From Pontederia crassipes (Eukaryota > Streptophyta > Magnoliopsida > Commelinales > Pontederiaceae), in contig CM060195.1 in the NCBI GenBank assembly GCA_030549335.1, positions 5,673,001-5,737,000 of the forward strand: a stretch of 64,000 bases of DNA, read 5' to 3'. Position 1 is the first letter of the stretch. Every line of letters starts with the position of its first letter. Of this stretch, positions 35,111-47,482 are shown in pieces. The notes beneath the pieces are model-generated. The model did no database searches and was not told the origin of the DNA. It saw only the letters and a program-made list of their open reading frames with translations. The translations under genes were made by a program, and so were the position numbers.

Positions 35111-36021
35111 TTGAATTACATGTGACTCAAAACCACAATTACTAAGAAATTCAGCATCACAAATAGATAAATGACTAGAGATTTGTTAATTATCCATTGG
35201 TTGACTGCATAATTTAAAACATCTTAATACATAAACGTGCTTACAGTAATAATAATAAAAAGAAAGAGAATAATTAGTAGAAGTTCTAGAAAATACTAAT
35301 ATGATGCCAGTTTCTTTTGTTTAATTCCAAGAACACACCCAGAGAGGGAAGGGGTGTGGAATGTTTCCTTTGGTTTTATTTTTTAATCTCACGAACACAC
35401 CCATCCAGAGAGAGTTAAAATAAAAGAATGATAAATGGGCATTACCAAAGCAATTAGCAAACAAAAATGAGCAAAAGATAACTTTAAAAAATTACATGGT
35501 AGAATCAAACAAAACATGCATATACGCTATTGTAAAAAAAATGGTGTTGATTGGTACAATAACACTATCAAACGAAAATAGTGTAGGTTGTGGCAGTAAT
35601 GTGCTACCAAACAAAACACACTAGCAGATGGAGCATGAATAAAACAAGCATAAAACAAATTTAATAGTGAAAAATTACCCTGCAGATGGAGCTCCACGTT
35701 GTGAAGAAAACATGAGCGCCGCACTTCAAAACTAGGGCACAAATATGTTGATCTTTAGGCAAGGGTTAAAAAGTAAGATAAGTTTTTTTAAGTTTCTAAA
35801 ATGCCAAGTCAGATTTTATTTTATTTTTTATTTGTCTATAGCTGATGTGTAAAATTCCCATGACAAAGGTAACCGGAAACTCTTCATTGTCGGTGAAAGG
35901 AATCATTAGTAAACAATTTTAATAGTTGGAGGATCAAAATGTTATAAAACAAAGATGGGGGACTAACAAGGGATTAAACATAAAGTTGAGGTACCATTAT
36001 TGAAAATTACTCCAATTGTTA

Positions 36022-36549
36022 CCATATCATCAGAATCAAAGTTATTATTTTATTTATTAATAAAATGATTATATGTATATTAATTTAGGCAGACAACATA
36101 ATGTTAAAATGCATCTCTCGCATTAAAAATTTGTCTACCACGAATTTGACCAAATAAACTCCATATTTTTTCGATAAAAAACATGTGTAAACAATATATG
36201 AAGAAGAAAGAAATAATCTTTAACAGGTGCCCTTTTTTATTGCGACTTATTAAACCCAACTTCAAGTTTAGATACATACTTCTTTCTCTGCAATGGATAA
36301 TTTTCATAAGGAACTATGAATTTTTATTAGATTTTTTATGGTTGTAAGTTTGATTTAAAAGGTAATGGAAGCCATCATCTGCTAAGCAAACCACACATCT
36401 TATTTTAAAGGAAATTCAATTGATTGAGTAACAGAGATCATATGATTATGGTACAAAATATTGATGGGATGGGGGGAATGGGTTTGCCCTCCCAAAATAG
36501 ATCGCAAGCGCATCTATTATAAAAAAAATAACTATTGAATCAACTTCAG
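36022..36549. other. Spacer between MULE and LINE remnant
   Basis: AT-rich; no gene seen. Confidence 0.5.
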
Positions 36550-39240
36550 CATTTACTATCCCGCGAATATGTTTACAAACAAGAACTTCAAAATTTGCAA
36601 GTGCAGCAGGAATTTCACATGAGGTACTCCTTCCTTAAATGATAGCAGCGCCACGGAGGAATCAATTTTCACCACTAGTCGAGAGATGCCAAGCCGAGTA
36701 CAATGAAGAAGACTACAACAGATACCTAGAGCCACATGTGAATGGAAGGAATCCCTACACATGAAAATAGAATTAGTGTCTCTGACCACATATCCTACTC
36801 CCCCACCCCAGTGTTGCTAAAAAAAGAGCCGTCCCCAAAGTGTTAAGGCATACAAAGTTTGTACCCGATCGCGAGATAGAAGGTTAGGAAGTCCTACCCT
36901 TCCATGATCCAATGTCCCTCTCCCTAAATGTGAATAAATTTAAAATTGTATCTAGAATAGTTTGAAATAGGTTCCACGCTGGAAGCAGTATGGCACTCAA
37001 AGAAAAGACGGATGTTTGTCTCAATAATGGTACCACATAAGGAGCGGGTAGGGTTAATTGAAGGATGAAATCAAGTGTTTAGTAGGCTAATTTCCACAAA
37101 AAAAAACATGGATTTTTTAGAGGATTCCATATCCTCTTCTAGCTAGGCCATCTAATAAGCGGTGTCGGCGCAAGTGGCCTACTACTAAACTAATAAACAG
37201 ACTAACTACAAGAATCCTAAAAGATTCTGGGTTCACACCCAAGAGTCATCACAGGGATAAGCAGACACATCAATGGCTAAAAATTTTCCAATCAAGCAAG
37301 GGGTAAAAGAATCCGAAAGAATATCCAGATTCCAATTTGAAAATAGAAGAAGATCATAAACTCTTAAATCAGCAAGAGGAAACAAAACATTTACATAAAT
37401 AGGCATGTGAGACATGTTGAATAATAGGGATCTAAATAGGCATAAGTAGATGAGCCATCACCAATGTGCTTCCTTAGCCCTAATTTGATGTTATACATTA
37501 CCTGCAAAAGTAACCTGCAACTCTTGGCTAGTGCAAAAGTGTTTCCATTTGTAGTTGAATTGAAATTCCAAGGATCAATAATATAATATTTTTGAGTCGC
37601 AAAAGATGTAAAGAAGTCATCTAATTGATTCCAGAGAGATAGAACATGTTTGGCCAATAAAGCAGATTGCATGTATTTCATGTTCGTTAAGATGTTCAAT
37701 CCTAATCCCCTTCCCACTTAGGAGGATTAAAGAAAAGTTTTAAACACGCGTTCCAGGAATTCAAGTAACGCAGCAGTTGTATGAATTTGCTGAGAGAATA
37801 ATTTGGAATGATTGAGAGTAGTTTTAATTAGGGTGATTTTTTCTGCTTGGGAGAGTCTTCTTTTTCTAACCAGCAAGTTTTCCTTGGGCCTTCGATACTA
37901 TGTGTTGGAAGGAGCTACTAGTGAGCCTTTTATAAGAGATGGGTGTTCTTAGATAAGTAAAGGGAAAGGAACCAATAGTAATGTTTAAGGTTTCTTTGAT
38001 TTTGTTTTTCCTTTTATAATGAAATCTTGAAGGGAGGTAGATAGCATATTTATTTAAGTTTATTTTCTAATTTGTCAATAGTTTCTATTGCATGAAGATT
38101 TCCATCATCGTTGAACAATTGGCAATAATGACTGCCAGACAGATAATTAGATCATCGGCGTAAAGAAGATGAGTAACAAGTCCCCATTTCTAAAAGGATT
38201 AATGGCTCCCCTAGTCACCTCATTTTATCAAAGAGGAGAATATCAAAATAAATAGGTAGGGGGACTTCTGGTGCCCCTTAATTCTTGAAATATTGGGAGA
38301 AGGATATATTACAAACCATTATCCAGCTTATGAAATTAGGAGGGAAGGACATCAGATGCAATACCATATAGATAGCATGTCAGGAGACTCTATTAAAGAC
38401 TTTTTCCATATCTACTTTAAGGATTGGGTATTTTCTTCTATCTCCTGAGCCAAGAACAAATTATCGTGAATGGATCTGCCCTTAACAAAAGCAACTTGGG
38501 ACTTGTCGATTAGGAAGTTTAAAGTGTGCTTAAGTTTATTACCCAATAGCTTTGCAATTACCCTATAAAATGATGTTAGATAATGATATTGGCATGTAAT
38601 CAGAAAATAGTGACAGGGTTGAGTTTTTTTTGGAGTGAAAGTAATAAAAGTAAATTCATAACCCTTTGGAAGCCTATAAAAAATTGAATTTCTTTACATA
38701 CATAATTTCCTATAATGTCCCAATAATTTTTAAAAAATTTATTTGTGAACCAATCCGGTCCGGAGCTTTTCCTAGAGTCATATGCCAAAAGCAATCCTTA
38801 ATATCATTTGCAGTGACCGAGGAAAAGGAGGAGGTGTCTAAGGTAGGCATGCTTGGCCAGTTAGTTGAGTTTGGGGTGGAAGTGGGTCAGGAGCCCCTAG
38901 ATTAGAATATTGATTTACAAAACAATTCTTTATATCATTTTCTTGCCAGAATCATCCTTTTTCTGGGTAATAAGGTTTTTCATGTCTAATAATGGTGCTT
39001 AAATGAAAGAATCTAGTATTCTTATCCCCATCTCTGAGCTAATTAACCCTAATTTAGACCATCTAATACTTCTTTGTCTTAGGAATGTAGCGTGTTGATT
39101 ATATTTAGATCTGAGCAGCTTGAGTTCAGTATTAGTAATAGACTATATCTCTCATCTTTGTGTTCTAAGGTAATAATTTCTTGTTTGACATGAGCCACTC
39201 TGTTTTCTAATTTGCCCAAACCAAACCTATTCTATTTGGT
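36550..39240 (-). mobile_element. Decayed L1-type LINE (reverse transcriptase and RNase H)
   Basis: On the minus strand scattered fragments occur in the order of a plant L1 ORF2: SSGPDWFTNKFFKNYWDIIG (~38770-38710), LLYADDLIICLA (~38170-38140, the catalytic YADD), LSQAEKITLIKTTLNHSKLF (~37850), GLGLNILTNMKYMQSALLAK (~37710-37650) and a C-terminal RNase H-like piece (FHSHVALGICCSLLHCTRLG, ~36745-36690). Many stops and frameshifts intervene. Target duplications were not found. Confidence 0.8.
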
Positions 39241-39260
39241 AGTACAAATGAAATAATGGT

Positions 39261-39667
39261 GTCACATTTAGAGGTGTTCACCAGGTCGGGTCGACACGCG
39301 AACCCGATGACCCAAACTGGCTTGGGTCGGGTCGGTGGTCGGGTCGAGCTCGACCCAACCCGATCATAAGAGTTTTTATTTTTTTTATTTTTTTTCTTTT
39401 TTAATTCAAACTTAAACTTATATTTGATTTAAAATTTTCAAAAAATTAAAATAAAATATTTTAAGTGACAACAAAATATTTAGAAAATTTATTTTATGCT
39501 TTTAAAATAATATTTTTATATTAAATAAAAATTTAAAAAATAGTAAGAAAAATTAAAAAAAAAAATTGGGTGGTCAGGTACCCAACCCGAACTGGGTCGA
39601 GTTGGGTCGGATTCGAACCCTCAGCCCTCTAGACCCGACCCGACCCGTGAATACCCCTAGTTACCTT
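39261..39667. mobile_element. Small hAT-like element with GGGTCGG-rich ends
   Basis: Element 39269-39659 (391 bp) runs from TAGAGGTGTTCACCAGGTCGG to the inverse of TAGGGGTATTCACGGGTCGG. Flanks GTCACATT and GTTACCTT agree at six of eight bases, the hAT duplication length. The core is AT-rich with no transposase. Confidence 0.65.
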
Positions 39668-39805
39668 GCTTCCAGGCAATAAAAATATCCCAGATGTCGA
39701 AGTTGGAGGACTTACCCATTATGTGAATTTCCATAAGAATAAGAATGTTTGGATTATGTTCATGAATAAGATTGTGGATCCGATCTCATAGACAACTCCT
39801 TAATG

Positions 39806-42155
39806 TGTAACGCCTGACGGCCAACTTAAAAAAAAAGATAAACTTGAAAAAGAAAAAGGAAAAGAAGAGGATGGAAAGGATTAAAACAAATAAGAGAATA
39901 AAAATCAAATAGAGAAAAAGATAAATAGGAAACAAAGTTTTAAAATATGAGGGGAATAAATCAAATCTTGGACTTTCAATTGTTCTCAAATTCTTCCCCT
40001 ATAAATATGAGGACAAACTAAACAAATCAGCCCCTCTATTTTCTCCACAAGCCGGCCCTAATTTTTGTGCGTCTCTCACCCCCTCTCCCATGCCGAGCTG
40101 CTGCCACCCAACAGGAGACCACCCGAGGGATTTGGACACCGACGAACATGAACGAATGAGTTTGGACAGAAGAAAAATGGCCGAAATAAAGAAGAAGAGG
40201 AAGAGGAAGAACACGAAGAAGAAGACTGCATATTAGTTTTTGGACAGAAACTAATAAGGTATGGAACTAGGGTAGATTCATCGTAGAATCTTAATTTTAG
40301 ACTTGAAGCATGTCCTAAGTAGTTCCTTGTTATTGCATGATGTTCCATGATGTTGATGTGTATCGACTATCGTCGGAGAAGATGATCGGAACGCGAACTG
40401 CGTGTCGCGCAAATTCTGCGTAAGAAGAACCCGACCCGGGTTCAATAGAACATGGACCCGGCACGGGTAGGTCTTTAACCAAACCGAGTCCGTAGGAACT
40501 CGGCCCGGATCCGCCATTGCTACGCTCTCCGAGCTTTGCAACATGACGATCCCCGCCCGGATTGATGATGACTCGGCCCGAGTTCCACACAGGACGAAGA
40601 TGTCGGGCGCGACAGCCGTCCCGACTCGACGATGACCCGACCCGGCCCGGGTGTGACTCGAATCCGGCCCGGGTTATATCATGATTTCCCGATTTAATGT
40701 CTTATGACCTTGGCCCGAGTTCTGCCTTACTCGGCCCAAGTTTCGATACTAATTAAGATGATTTTATGATGTTTAGATCCTTGATTTATGTGCTTAATCC
40801 TGATCTAAGTCACGATGATGATTATATTATTTATGCATTTACTAACGATGATGTCTAGCATGACTCTATGATCTCATGACTCTTATTATGATGACTTAAG
40901 TCAAATCCAATCATATCGGCGATGACACCGATTCATATCCATCAATGTTGATCTATTTATGATGATGATTAAAATGTTTATGTCTCCATGATCCTATCTT
41001 GTAGCTTTGAATAAGTGTTAAATAATGATGATGATTATGACTCTTGATGTTAATCCTTTCTTATGATGATCAATTCTTAATCATGATCCTTATGTCCTAA
41101 TAAAAATAAATTAAAAGCTGCAAGGTAAAAGATGAAAAATGTTAAATGGAGAGCTCTTTTTATGTTGGATTGGTGACGATTAAGTATGGACTGACTCTGG
41201 TCAGTTATGAGCTGACTCCGGTCAATTATGGGCTGGCTTCAGTCAGTTATGGGTTGACTACGATTAGTTATGGGCTGACTACGGTCAGTTATGGGCTGGC
41301 TCTGTCAGTTATAATAATGATGATGGACGGGTTGAGGCAGACCTCTCCGTGGGTTGAAATATACCCTACTAAGTCAAAGATGAATAATAAGACGATGAAG
41401 AAAATGAAACATATTAATAACGAAATCTCATTATGATGACTATTGACTCTTGCCACTTATATGATGATCTTTTCATGATCCCTTGATCGGTTATTAATAT
41501 GATTCCAATAAAGATGATTTATTCCATGATTATCCATGTTCATACGATGATTTCTCATGATTCTTATTATGATGATGATCTTATAATCATGATGATCGGC
41601 TTTTGTCATATTTATGATGTTTTATCATGATCTATCCTCTGATATTCGATCTTACGATCTTAAGAAGATGACGATTTATGAATTTCGTATCCATATGCTA
41701 AGTTACGGGACTTCTTTTACTTATATGATGATGATGTCTATTTTCTTTCTATATGATGATGATATTCTTATAATTCTTATCTAGTATCATGATATTATGA
41801 TGATATTTATCTTACTTTCATACTGAGTTGCAAAACTCATTGGGAGGTTTCTCCCCTGCATGTTCTTAAATGTAGACCAATGTCAAAATGATGAAGGTGA
41901 CCAACGATGACAGAACGAGCTCGTACGTGGCTGCACGTGGGTACATTGAATCATTTAATTTGATGTACTAGCTTTCCTTTGGACTCACATGAATTCCTTT
42001 ATCAGTCTTCCGCATACTCTTTTATTATTTAGTGATGATTAGTCTTTCGCTTTTATCGATGTTGAGTTGACCAGTCAAAGTTTTGCTTTTGATCAATATG
42101 ATGTACACGTAAGGATGATCTGTAGCGTTCTCAAAGCGCATTCTGCTACGTGACG
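39806..42155 (+). mobile_element. LTR-like sequence (probable gypsy solo LTR)
   Basis: Starts TGTAACGCC after TAATG, has a TATA box TATAAATA at 40000-40007, a pyrimidine-rich leader and repeated CCCGACCCGG-type motifs that resemble those in the LTR near 59270-59540, then long ATGATGATG-rich sequence. No coding region, PBS or polypurine tract. The right border is unresolved; 42155 precedes GAATG, a four-of-five match to the left flank. Confidence 0.4.
41185..41309 (+). repeat. 21-bp tandem repeat, about six copies
   Basis: Units vary around TATGGGCTGACTACGGTCAGT; the last has a one-base deletion. Being 21 bp long it leaves an open frame, but this lies in non-coding LTR-like DNA. Confidence 0.8.
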
Positions 42156-42916
42156 GAATGATGTGCCACGACAATTCCATGCAAAACACACATCTTTATG
42201 GCATTACCTATAATTTAAATGTTTTTTCCTTTTATTATTTTATTTCTCTGATAAACTTTAGTGACAAATAATTTTAAAGCGACATAGTAAGATGGCATTA
42301 AAAACATAATATGCTTTCAATGAAACATCAAAATCCATAATCATTTGTTTTTTATGAGCAAAACCTTGGCTTAACATGAGCCTGCAACAGAATGTTTGGT
42401 CTGTTAGCGACCATGTAACTCTCGTGCAATCATACGGACATACTTGTGAGCATCATGTGCATACATGGAAAGAGTCAGAGTAAGTTGCCAGCATAAAGTC
42501 ACCAGATGCACAGTAAACAAGTTTCTATATTGAAGCATATACAACACCAGCAATTCTCCTCTATTCTAATCTAAGTTTGCCGCTTTGCTAATTGTTGTCC
42601 TCATCAAAAAAAAAAAAAAAAAGAGGAGCCAACAAGTGGTTGAAAAAGCAAGTATAAGCTTCAGATGAAGCAATTCCCTGGTATTAGCTGCTTACAAGTT
42701 ACAACAAGTTCACATTGTAATGAATACAAGGCCAGCATATGCTGCACTGTTACTTCCAAGTTCCAACTGCTGGCAGATTCTGATGGAGACGCATTAAGCA
42801 GCTCCGGCAGCTGTGTACTTATTCATAGTGGAGCATCAAAGTGAAGCTGGATCTTTCAGTGCAAAGCTAAGAGGCCGTGAATCCCGGTAGCAGATAAGGA
42901 AACAACAATGGCCGTC
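42156..42916. other. 3' flank of the minus-strand ankyrin/PGG gene
   Basis: Presumed 3' UTR next to 42917, with a run of about 18 A near 42605. No gene seen. Confidence 0.5.
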
Positions 42917-45860
42917 TCAAATGGCATAAATCCGGTCAATCTCTGAGTCAGAAACCTCAGAGTTGTGATGCCAAGAGTTGGAGCGACTCCTCGATTTCTC
43001 CCTCTTCCTAATAGAACGGGTGCGTTTCGACTTCACGACGTAGAAAGTCATGGTCCCAAGAACACCAGCCATTGTCAGTCCTCCTATGAGTGTTACCAAA
43101 ATAGCTGCCCACTGGAAGTGCCGATCCACCACAATGTAAGAGGAGGCTATAAAAGCAACAGTAGTGCACACAGAAGCTAACCACATCAACTTGTTGATGA
43201 TCTCGACCACCCGCTTCTCTGCCTTTGTCTCTCCCCTCACAAGGGTTATCTGGACCACCACCACAGCCAAAGAAGTGAAGAGTGCAATTGCATTGAAGAT
43301 GAAAAATATTTTGAATGATGTTCTATGAATGACTACTGCTGTCCCGTCGTTGTTAGTTCCCCCGGGCACTGTAAAGATGGCTGCAAATGCCACAGTGGCG
43401 AAGAGCACAGCCACCACAGTAACAGAGTTTGTGGCATTATTTATACCTATCCTATGGAGCTTCCTAAGCTCTTTAGCAATGCCATGGACATTTTTGTTTG
43501 TTTTCCTCGTCTGCTCTAACTGTATATGAACACCCTTTTTAATCTCAGTCACAGTCTTCCTCAACTCATCTCGAGGTTGATTTAGTTCATTGGCCCTGAC
43601 TGCACCATGGCGAGACAAGCATTCTTTAATTTCAGCAGACTCCTCCGATAGAGGCAGGCCTTCAGCAATATCAAATGCAGTTTTATGGTCTCTTGTCAGA
43701 GCATTCACATGTGTATCCGGTAGGAGAAGTAGAAAGTTTACTATCTGCAAAAAAATGAGAAATTTAAAACCATGATCTGAAAGGGAAATATGTGAACATT
43801 ACACATTGTAAGACACTGATTAATAGCCATTTCTGTAACAATGGAAGAAGTACTAGCTATGGAACTTTTGTCAAGGGATCAAGTACTTTATCCACATATG
43901 GCATCATGATTTTAGATCAAATGCATCCCAGGTCAACTTAGATAGATTGAAATAAACAAGTACACTTTTTTTCGAGAAAGTTGAGCAAAACTCACAACAT
44001 AACCACAGAATCAAATGAAATTCATCTAGAGATAGTTGTAGAAAATAATGTAAATGCTCAAGATTGATACCTCTGCTCTTTTTTTCCTCGTCGCAATGTG
44101 TAAAGCCGTGTTCCCAGCTCTGTCTGGAAGCATTACGATGGCTGGATCAGCCTCCACAAGTGCTCTAACCACCTCACAGTTGGTTCCTTTGACTGCCATG
44201 TGCAAAGCAGTTTGCCCCTTTTTATCGGTTCTTCTAGCAAGCTGTGGATCCTTTGAAAGTAACGCTTTTACGATGTCAACATGTCCTTGGCGTGCAGCAA
44301 AATGAAGAGCATTTTTTCCATTGTTCTTTGATAGCTCGATCAAACTTGAATCTCGGTCTAACAACAAGTTGACAACTTCTGTGTGACCTCTTATTGATGC
44401 AGTGATAAGGGGAGTCGCATTTGATTGACCAAACGTCTTAACCAGAGTTGGATCATGATCCAAAAGTACCTGGATTATTGCTGTAGACAATTTATTAGTG
44501 GAACTCTTATAGAATTGCCACATAAAAGAAGAAATCAAGACAGATTAAATCAGATAGCTAGTGTTTGCATTGAGTTTTAGTTAGTAATTAAGAGCAATAG
44601 GATTTAACTACAGTATGATCTCTATATTTCTGCAAACTTTTGATCATAATCTAAGAAATATTACTTTTGATCATAACTCTTGATCAAACTATTAATGCAG
44701 TATCAATGAGAGTACTTAACAGAAAGCAATTAACACCTCGGATCCTTTTTATAAAAAAAAAAAACTTGTGATTTATAACAAGCATATCAATCTAAAGGTA
44801 CATTGATATAACCCTGGAAGCCATTAGAAAGAAATTCAGTACTACGGAAGCAAAGAGAATCTTTACGAACTTGCTATAGAAGATACTACTAACATTATTC
44901 TAGAATTAAGTTGGAAGTTATTACAAAACATAGAATATGCTAAAAGTAGAATAAATTGACAATAAGACACATACGACATTGTATAAATGAACAAAAAGAG
45001 GGAAGGCGAGTCAGAACAATAAGCTTGTTAGTAGAACTTGCTTCTCGTTATTGTGCCCGCAAGCAATAGGCAAGATAAAAATTGCAAAAGGTGGGATTTT
45101 GATGAGGAAATTATGCAGGGCAATTCAATTGCTTTCGCTCACCTCGATGACCTTCTCTCGCGGCCGCATGGAGGGGAGCGAAGGAAGATTTGTTCTTTCT
45201 TGCGAGGCTCTCCCGATCGGAATACTTGAGCAGCTCCACCACCACGTCCAGGAACCCCTTCTCCGCGGCGATGAACAGCGGCGTCTCGTCGACTTCGTTG
45301 ACCTCGTTGACAACAGCCGCCCGGATCTCCGCAACCTCCTCGTCGAACTCCGCGCCTACGGCAGTCCCCGTCATCTGCGCATCGATCTCCCCGAGGATCT
45401 GCCGCACGCCGCCGAGGTCGCCCCGCTGCGCTGCAAGGTGGAGTTCCGTGTCGTTGTGTCGCCCGGTCACCTGCTTCACGTACTTCTTCTTCGTCGCCGA
45501 ATGGTCCATCCGTTTCCCAGAGTTCGACAGTACCAAGGACGGGGAGGCCGGCTCCGTCAGCTTCTTTCCAGAGTTGGATAGGACGAGCGCCGGGGAGGCG
45601 GAGGCGCCCGCCCTGGGCGTCGTCGTCTGGGAGGGCGACGGCGACGCGCCCGCCCTGGGAGTCGTCGTCTGGGAGGGCGACGGCGACGCGCCCGCCCTGG
45701 GCGTTGTCGTCTGGGAGGGCGATGGCGACGCGCCCGCCGCCTGGTCGAGGCGCTTACTGGAGCCGAATAGCAGCAGGACGGCCTTGGACGGCGGCGATGG
45801 CGTGTCTCCGTATCCCGATTCGAGATCCTTCTCCTCGGCACCGCCTGCGTAAGAATTCAT
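42917..45860 (-). CDS. Ankyrin-repeat / PGG-domain membrane protein (ITN1-like), copy A
   Basis: Three exons on the minus strand: 45860-45143, 44480-44071 and 43744-42917, GT-AG, giving 651 residues. Residues 1-~130 are a low-complexity Ser/Pro/Thr extension with three 14-residue repeats. Ankyrin repeats run from ~137 (NDTELHLAAQRGD) to ~400, e.g. GKNALHFAARQGHVDIVKALL, KGQTALHMAVKGTNCEVVRAL and GNTALHIATRKK. The PGG domain follows, with VAVLFATVAFAAIFTVPGG near 485-505 and three further hydrophobic segments, then an RSRSRSNS-type basic tail. ITN1-type proteins sit at the plasma membrane and act in salt/ABA responses and ROS control. This is longer than ITN1 mainly through the repeat-bearing N-terminus. 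Exons 1 and 3 vary while exon 2 has the same length as in copy B. Confidence 0.95.
45605..45738 (-). repeat. 42-bp coding minisatellite, three copies plus a partial
   Basis: Copies at 45605-45646, 45647-45688 and 45689-45730 differ at one to three bases and begin CGCCCGCCCTGGG on the plus strand. Each encodes the 14 residues SPSQTTTPRAGASP (cyclic) in the ankyrin protein. Confidence 0.9.
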
Positions 45861-46799
45861 TAGTAAGCAATCATAGACCCGTAAAGATCAAATTTTTAGA
45901 GGACTCAGAGATTAAAGCTGACACCTTTATCCATCATCGTCGTCCCTTTGCTCTTGTTATACTTTATCCGATCAAAAGCTAACGTTAGTAGCAGCAGCAG
46001 CAGCGGTAGTTATAAAACGAAATTAGAAATTTAGAGGTAAGAAGAAGAGGGGAGCCATGTGGAGGAAGGAGGGTGAAGCAGAAATAAGAAGAGGAGAGAG
46101 GGAGGACAGAGAGAGAGAGAAAAAAAATATTGAATCAATAATTTGAGAGGAGAGGAGAGATTGTAATTGGACAGAAGCAAGAAACAGAGTTGTGCGGTGG
46201 GGACTTTAAGTTGCTTTTTTTTTGTTTTTGGGAGGTTGCCCAAGGGACGATGTATCCACAAACATAAATAAATAATTTACACGTTCCAGATGGTTGTTAC
46301 TGTATGGGGGGTGGGGGAGAGAGAGAGAAGATGATTGATACTACTGCTGTTTAGTATGTCATGTCAACAAGGTGTTTCTCTTCTCAAGAAAAATAGTTAA
46401 TTAATACTACTGCTGTTCCTCAGCTTATGTGCTAGTACACATCATTTTCTTCATTTATGTATTATTTTCATACCTATATATATGTGGGCATGAAAAATAT
46501 GAGTAGCAAGTGCATTTCATGCTGCTGTTTAGTATAGCCCGTTTGAATCAGAGTACAAAACATGTTAAAGATTTATTTCGTTTCTCCAGTTTCATGAGGT
46601 TAAATGTTTCACGTTGTCATTTGCATATTCAAATTGGTAGTAGATACGATGAATGAAGAGTTAGCACCACAAGAGTGGAATTTTCTGACAGCTAAGTTAC
46701 GAGTAAACCTAATTCAGAGCGAGGAGTACAAAGCGTGTTTATCGTATATACGCAATACGGATGATTTTATCTAAAATTTTGATCTTGTATCTATATTAA
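45861..46799. other. 5' flank of ankyrin/PGG copy A
   Basis: Contains an AGC-repeat near 45993-46006 and purine-rich GAGAGA tracts (46040-46110, 46316-46330), probably leader/promoter (CT-rich on the coding strand). No confident TATA box. Confidence 0.4.
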
Positions 46800-47482
46800 C
46801 ACTCTGTTTGATAATTTTAAAAATAACGTTTGGAGGAACGTTTAACGGTTAAAATAATATTTTATTTGTTTGGTAGCGAACATATTAAATAGAATTTAAC
46901 ATTTTGAACGAAAATATTAAAAAACTACTTTTATTAGCACTTTACTTTTAGTATTTAGAGGTTTATAGTTTTTTCCCGATTTATACTTATTAAAATGTAT
47001 TTTTTCGATTTATTTTATTATTTTATCAATTTTATTTTATCATCATTCAACTATATTCATATTTAATTAAATACAATTATTTATTTATTAACAAGGGATA
47101 TAGAAATTAATTTAATAATTAATATTTTTCATATCATATATGAACTATATAAAATGTATTGTAAATATATTTTTTTATATATTTTAATAACAAACTTACT
47201 TGTGAAAGTTTATTTTATTTCATTGAGATATTAATGATTTATTTATTAAATTTTAATAAAATTTATATAGCGATTGAATTGAATAATTTATTGTATGTCT
47301 ACTTATGTTATTTTATATTTATCCGCTAATTTTATCGCTAATATTATCAAACACTTATTTATTAATATATTAAATGAATCGATAATCGTTAATCATCAAT
47401 CATTATTCATTATCCGTTATTTAAACAATTATCCGCTATGAAATGGCTGATCAAACTGTTAATAATATCAAACAAAACTTAA
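46797..47482. mobile_element. Candidate TAA-flanked MITE
   Basis: Element 46800-47479 (680 bp) has ends CACTCTGTTTGATA and the inverse of TATCAAACAAAACT, with TAA at both outer sides. The inside is AT-rich and non-coding. Similar in type to the elements at 13144 and 26314. Confidence 0.55.

Larger units (their letters stand above)
30301..36021. mobile_element. MULE (Mutator-like) DNA transposon, 5.7 kb
   Basis: Element 30310-36012 has ~95-bp terminal inverted repeats starting GAGTAATTTTCAATAAT and running through TACCTCAACTTTATGTTT and CCCCCATCTTTGTTTTATAA. The 9-bp target duplication CAATTGTTA is perfect (30301-30309 and 36013-36021). It encodes a MURA-type transposase on the minus strand, so it was once autonomous. 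A later GC-cored foldback (32741-34206) sits inside the transposase gene. Confidence 0.92.

Noticed and set aside
41146..41436. 96-codon frame with repeated VSYGLTT-type units
   Set aside because: Produced by a 21-bp tandem repeat in LTR-like non-coding DNA.
45051..45852. Plus-strand frames of 176 and 220 codons opposite ankyrin/PGG copy A exon 1
   Set aside because: Antisense shadows of a GC-rich exon; the minus strand carries conserved ankyrin repeats.
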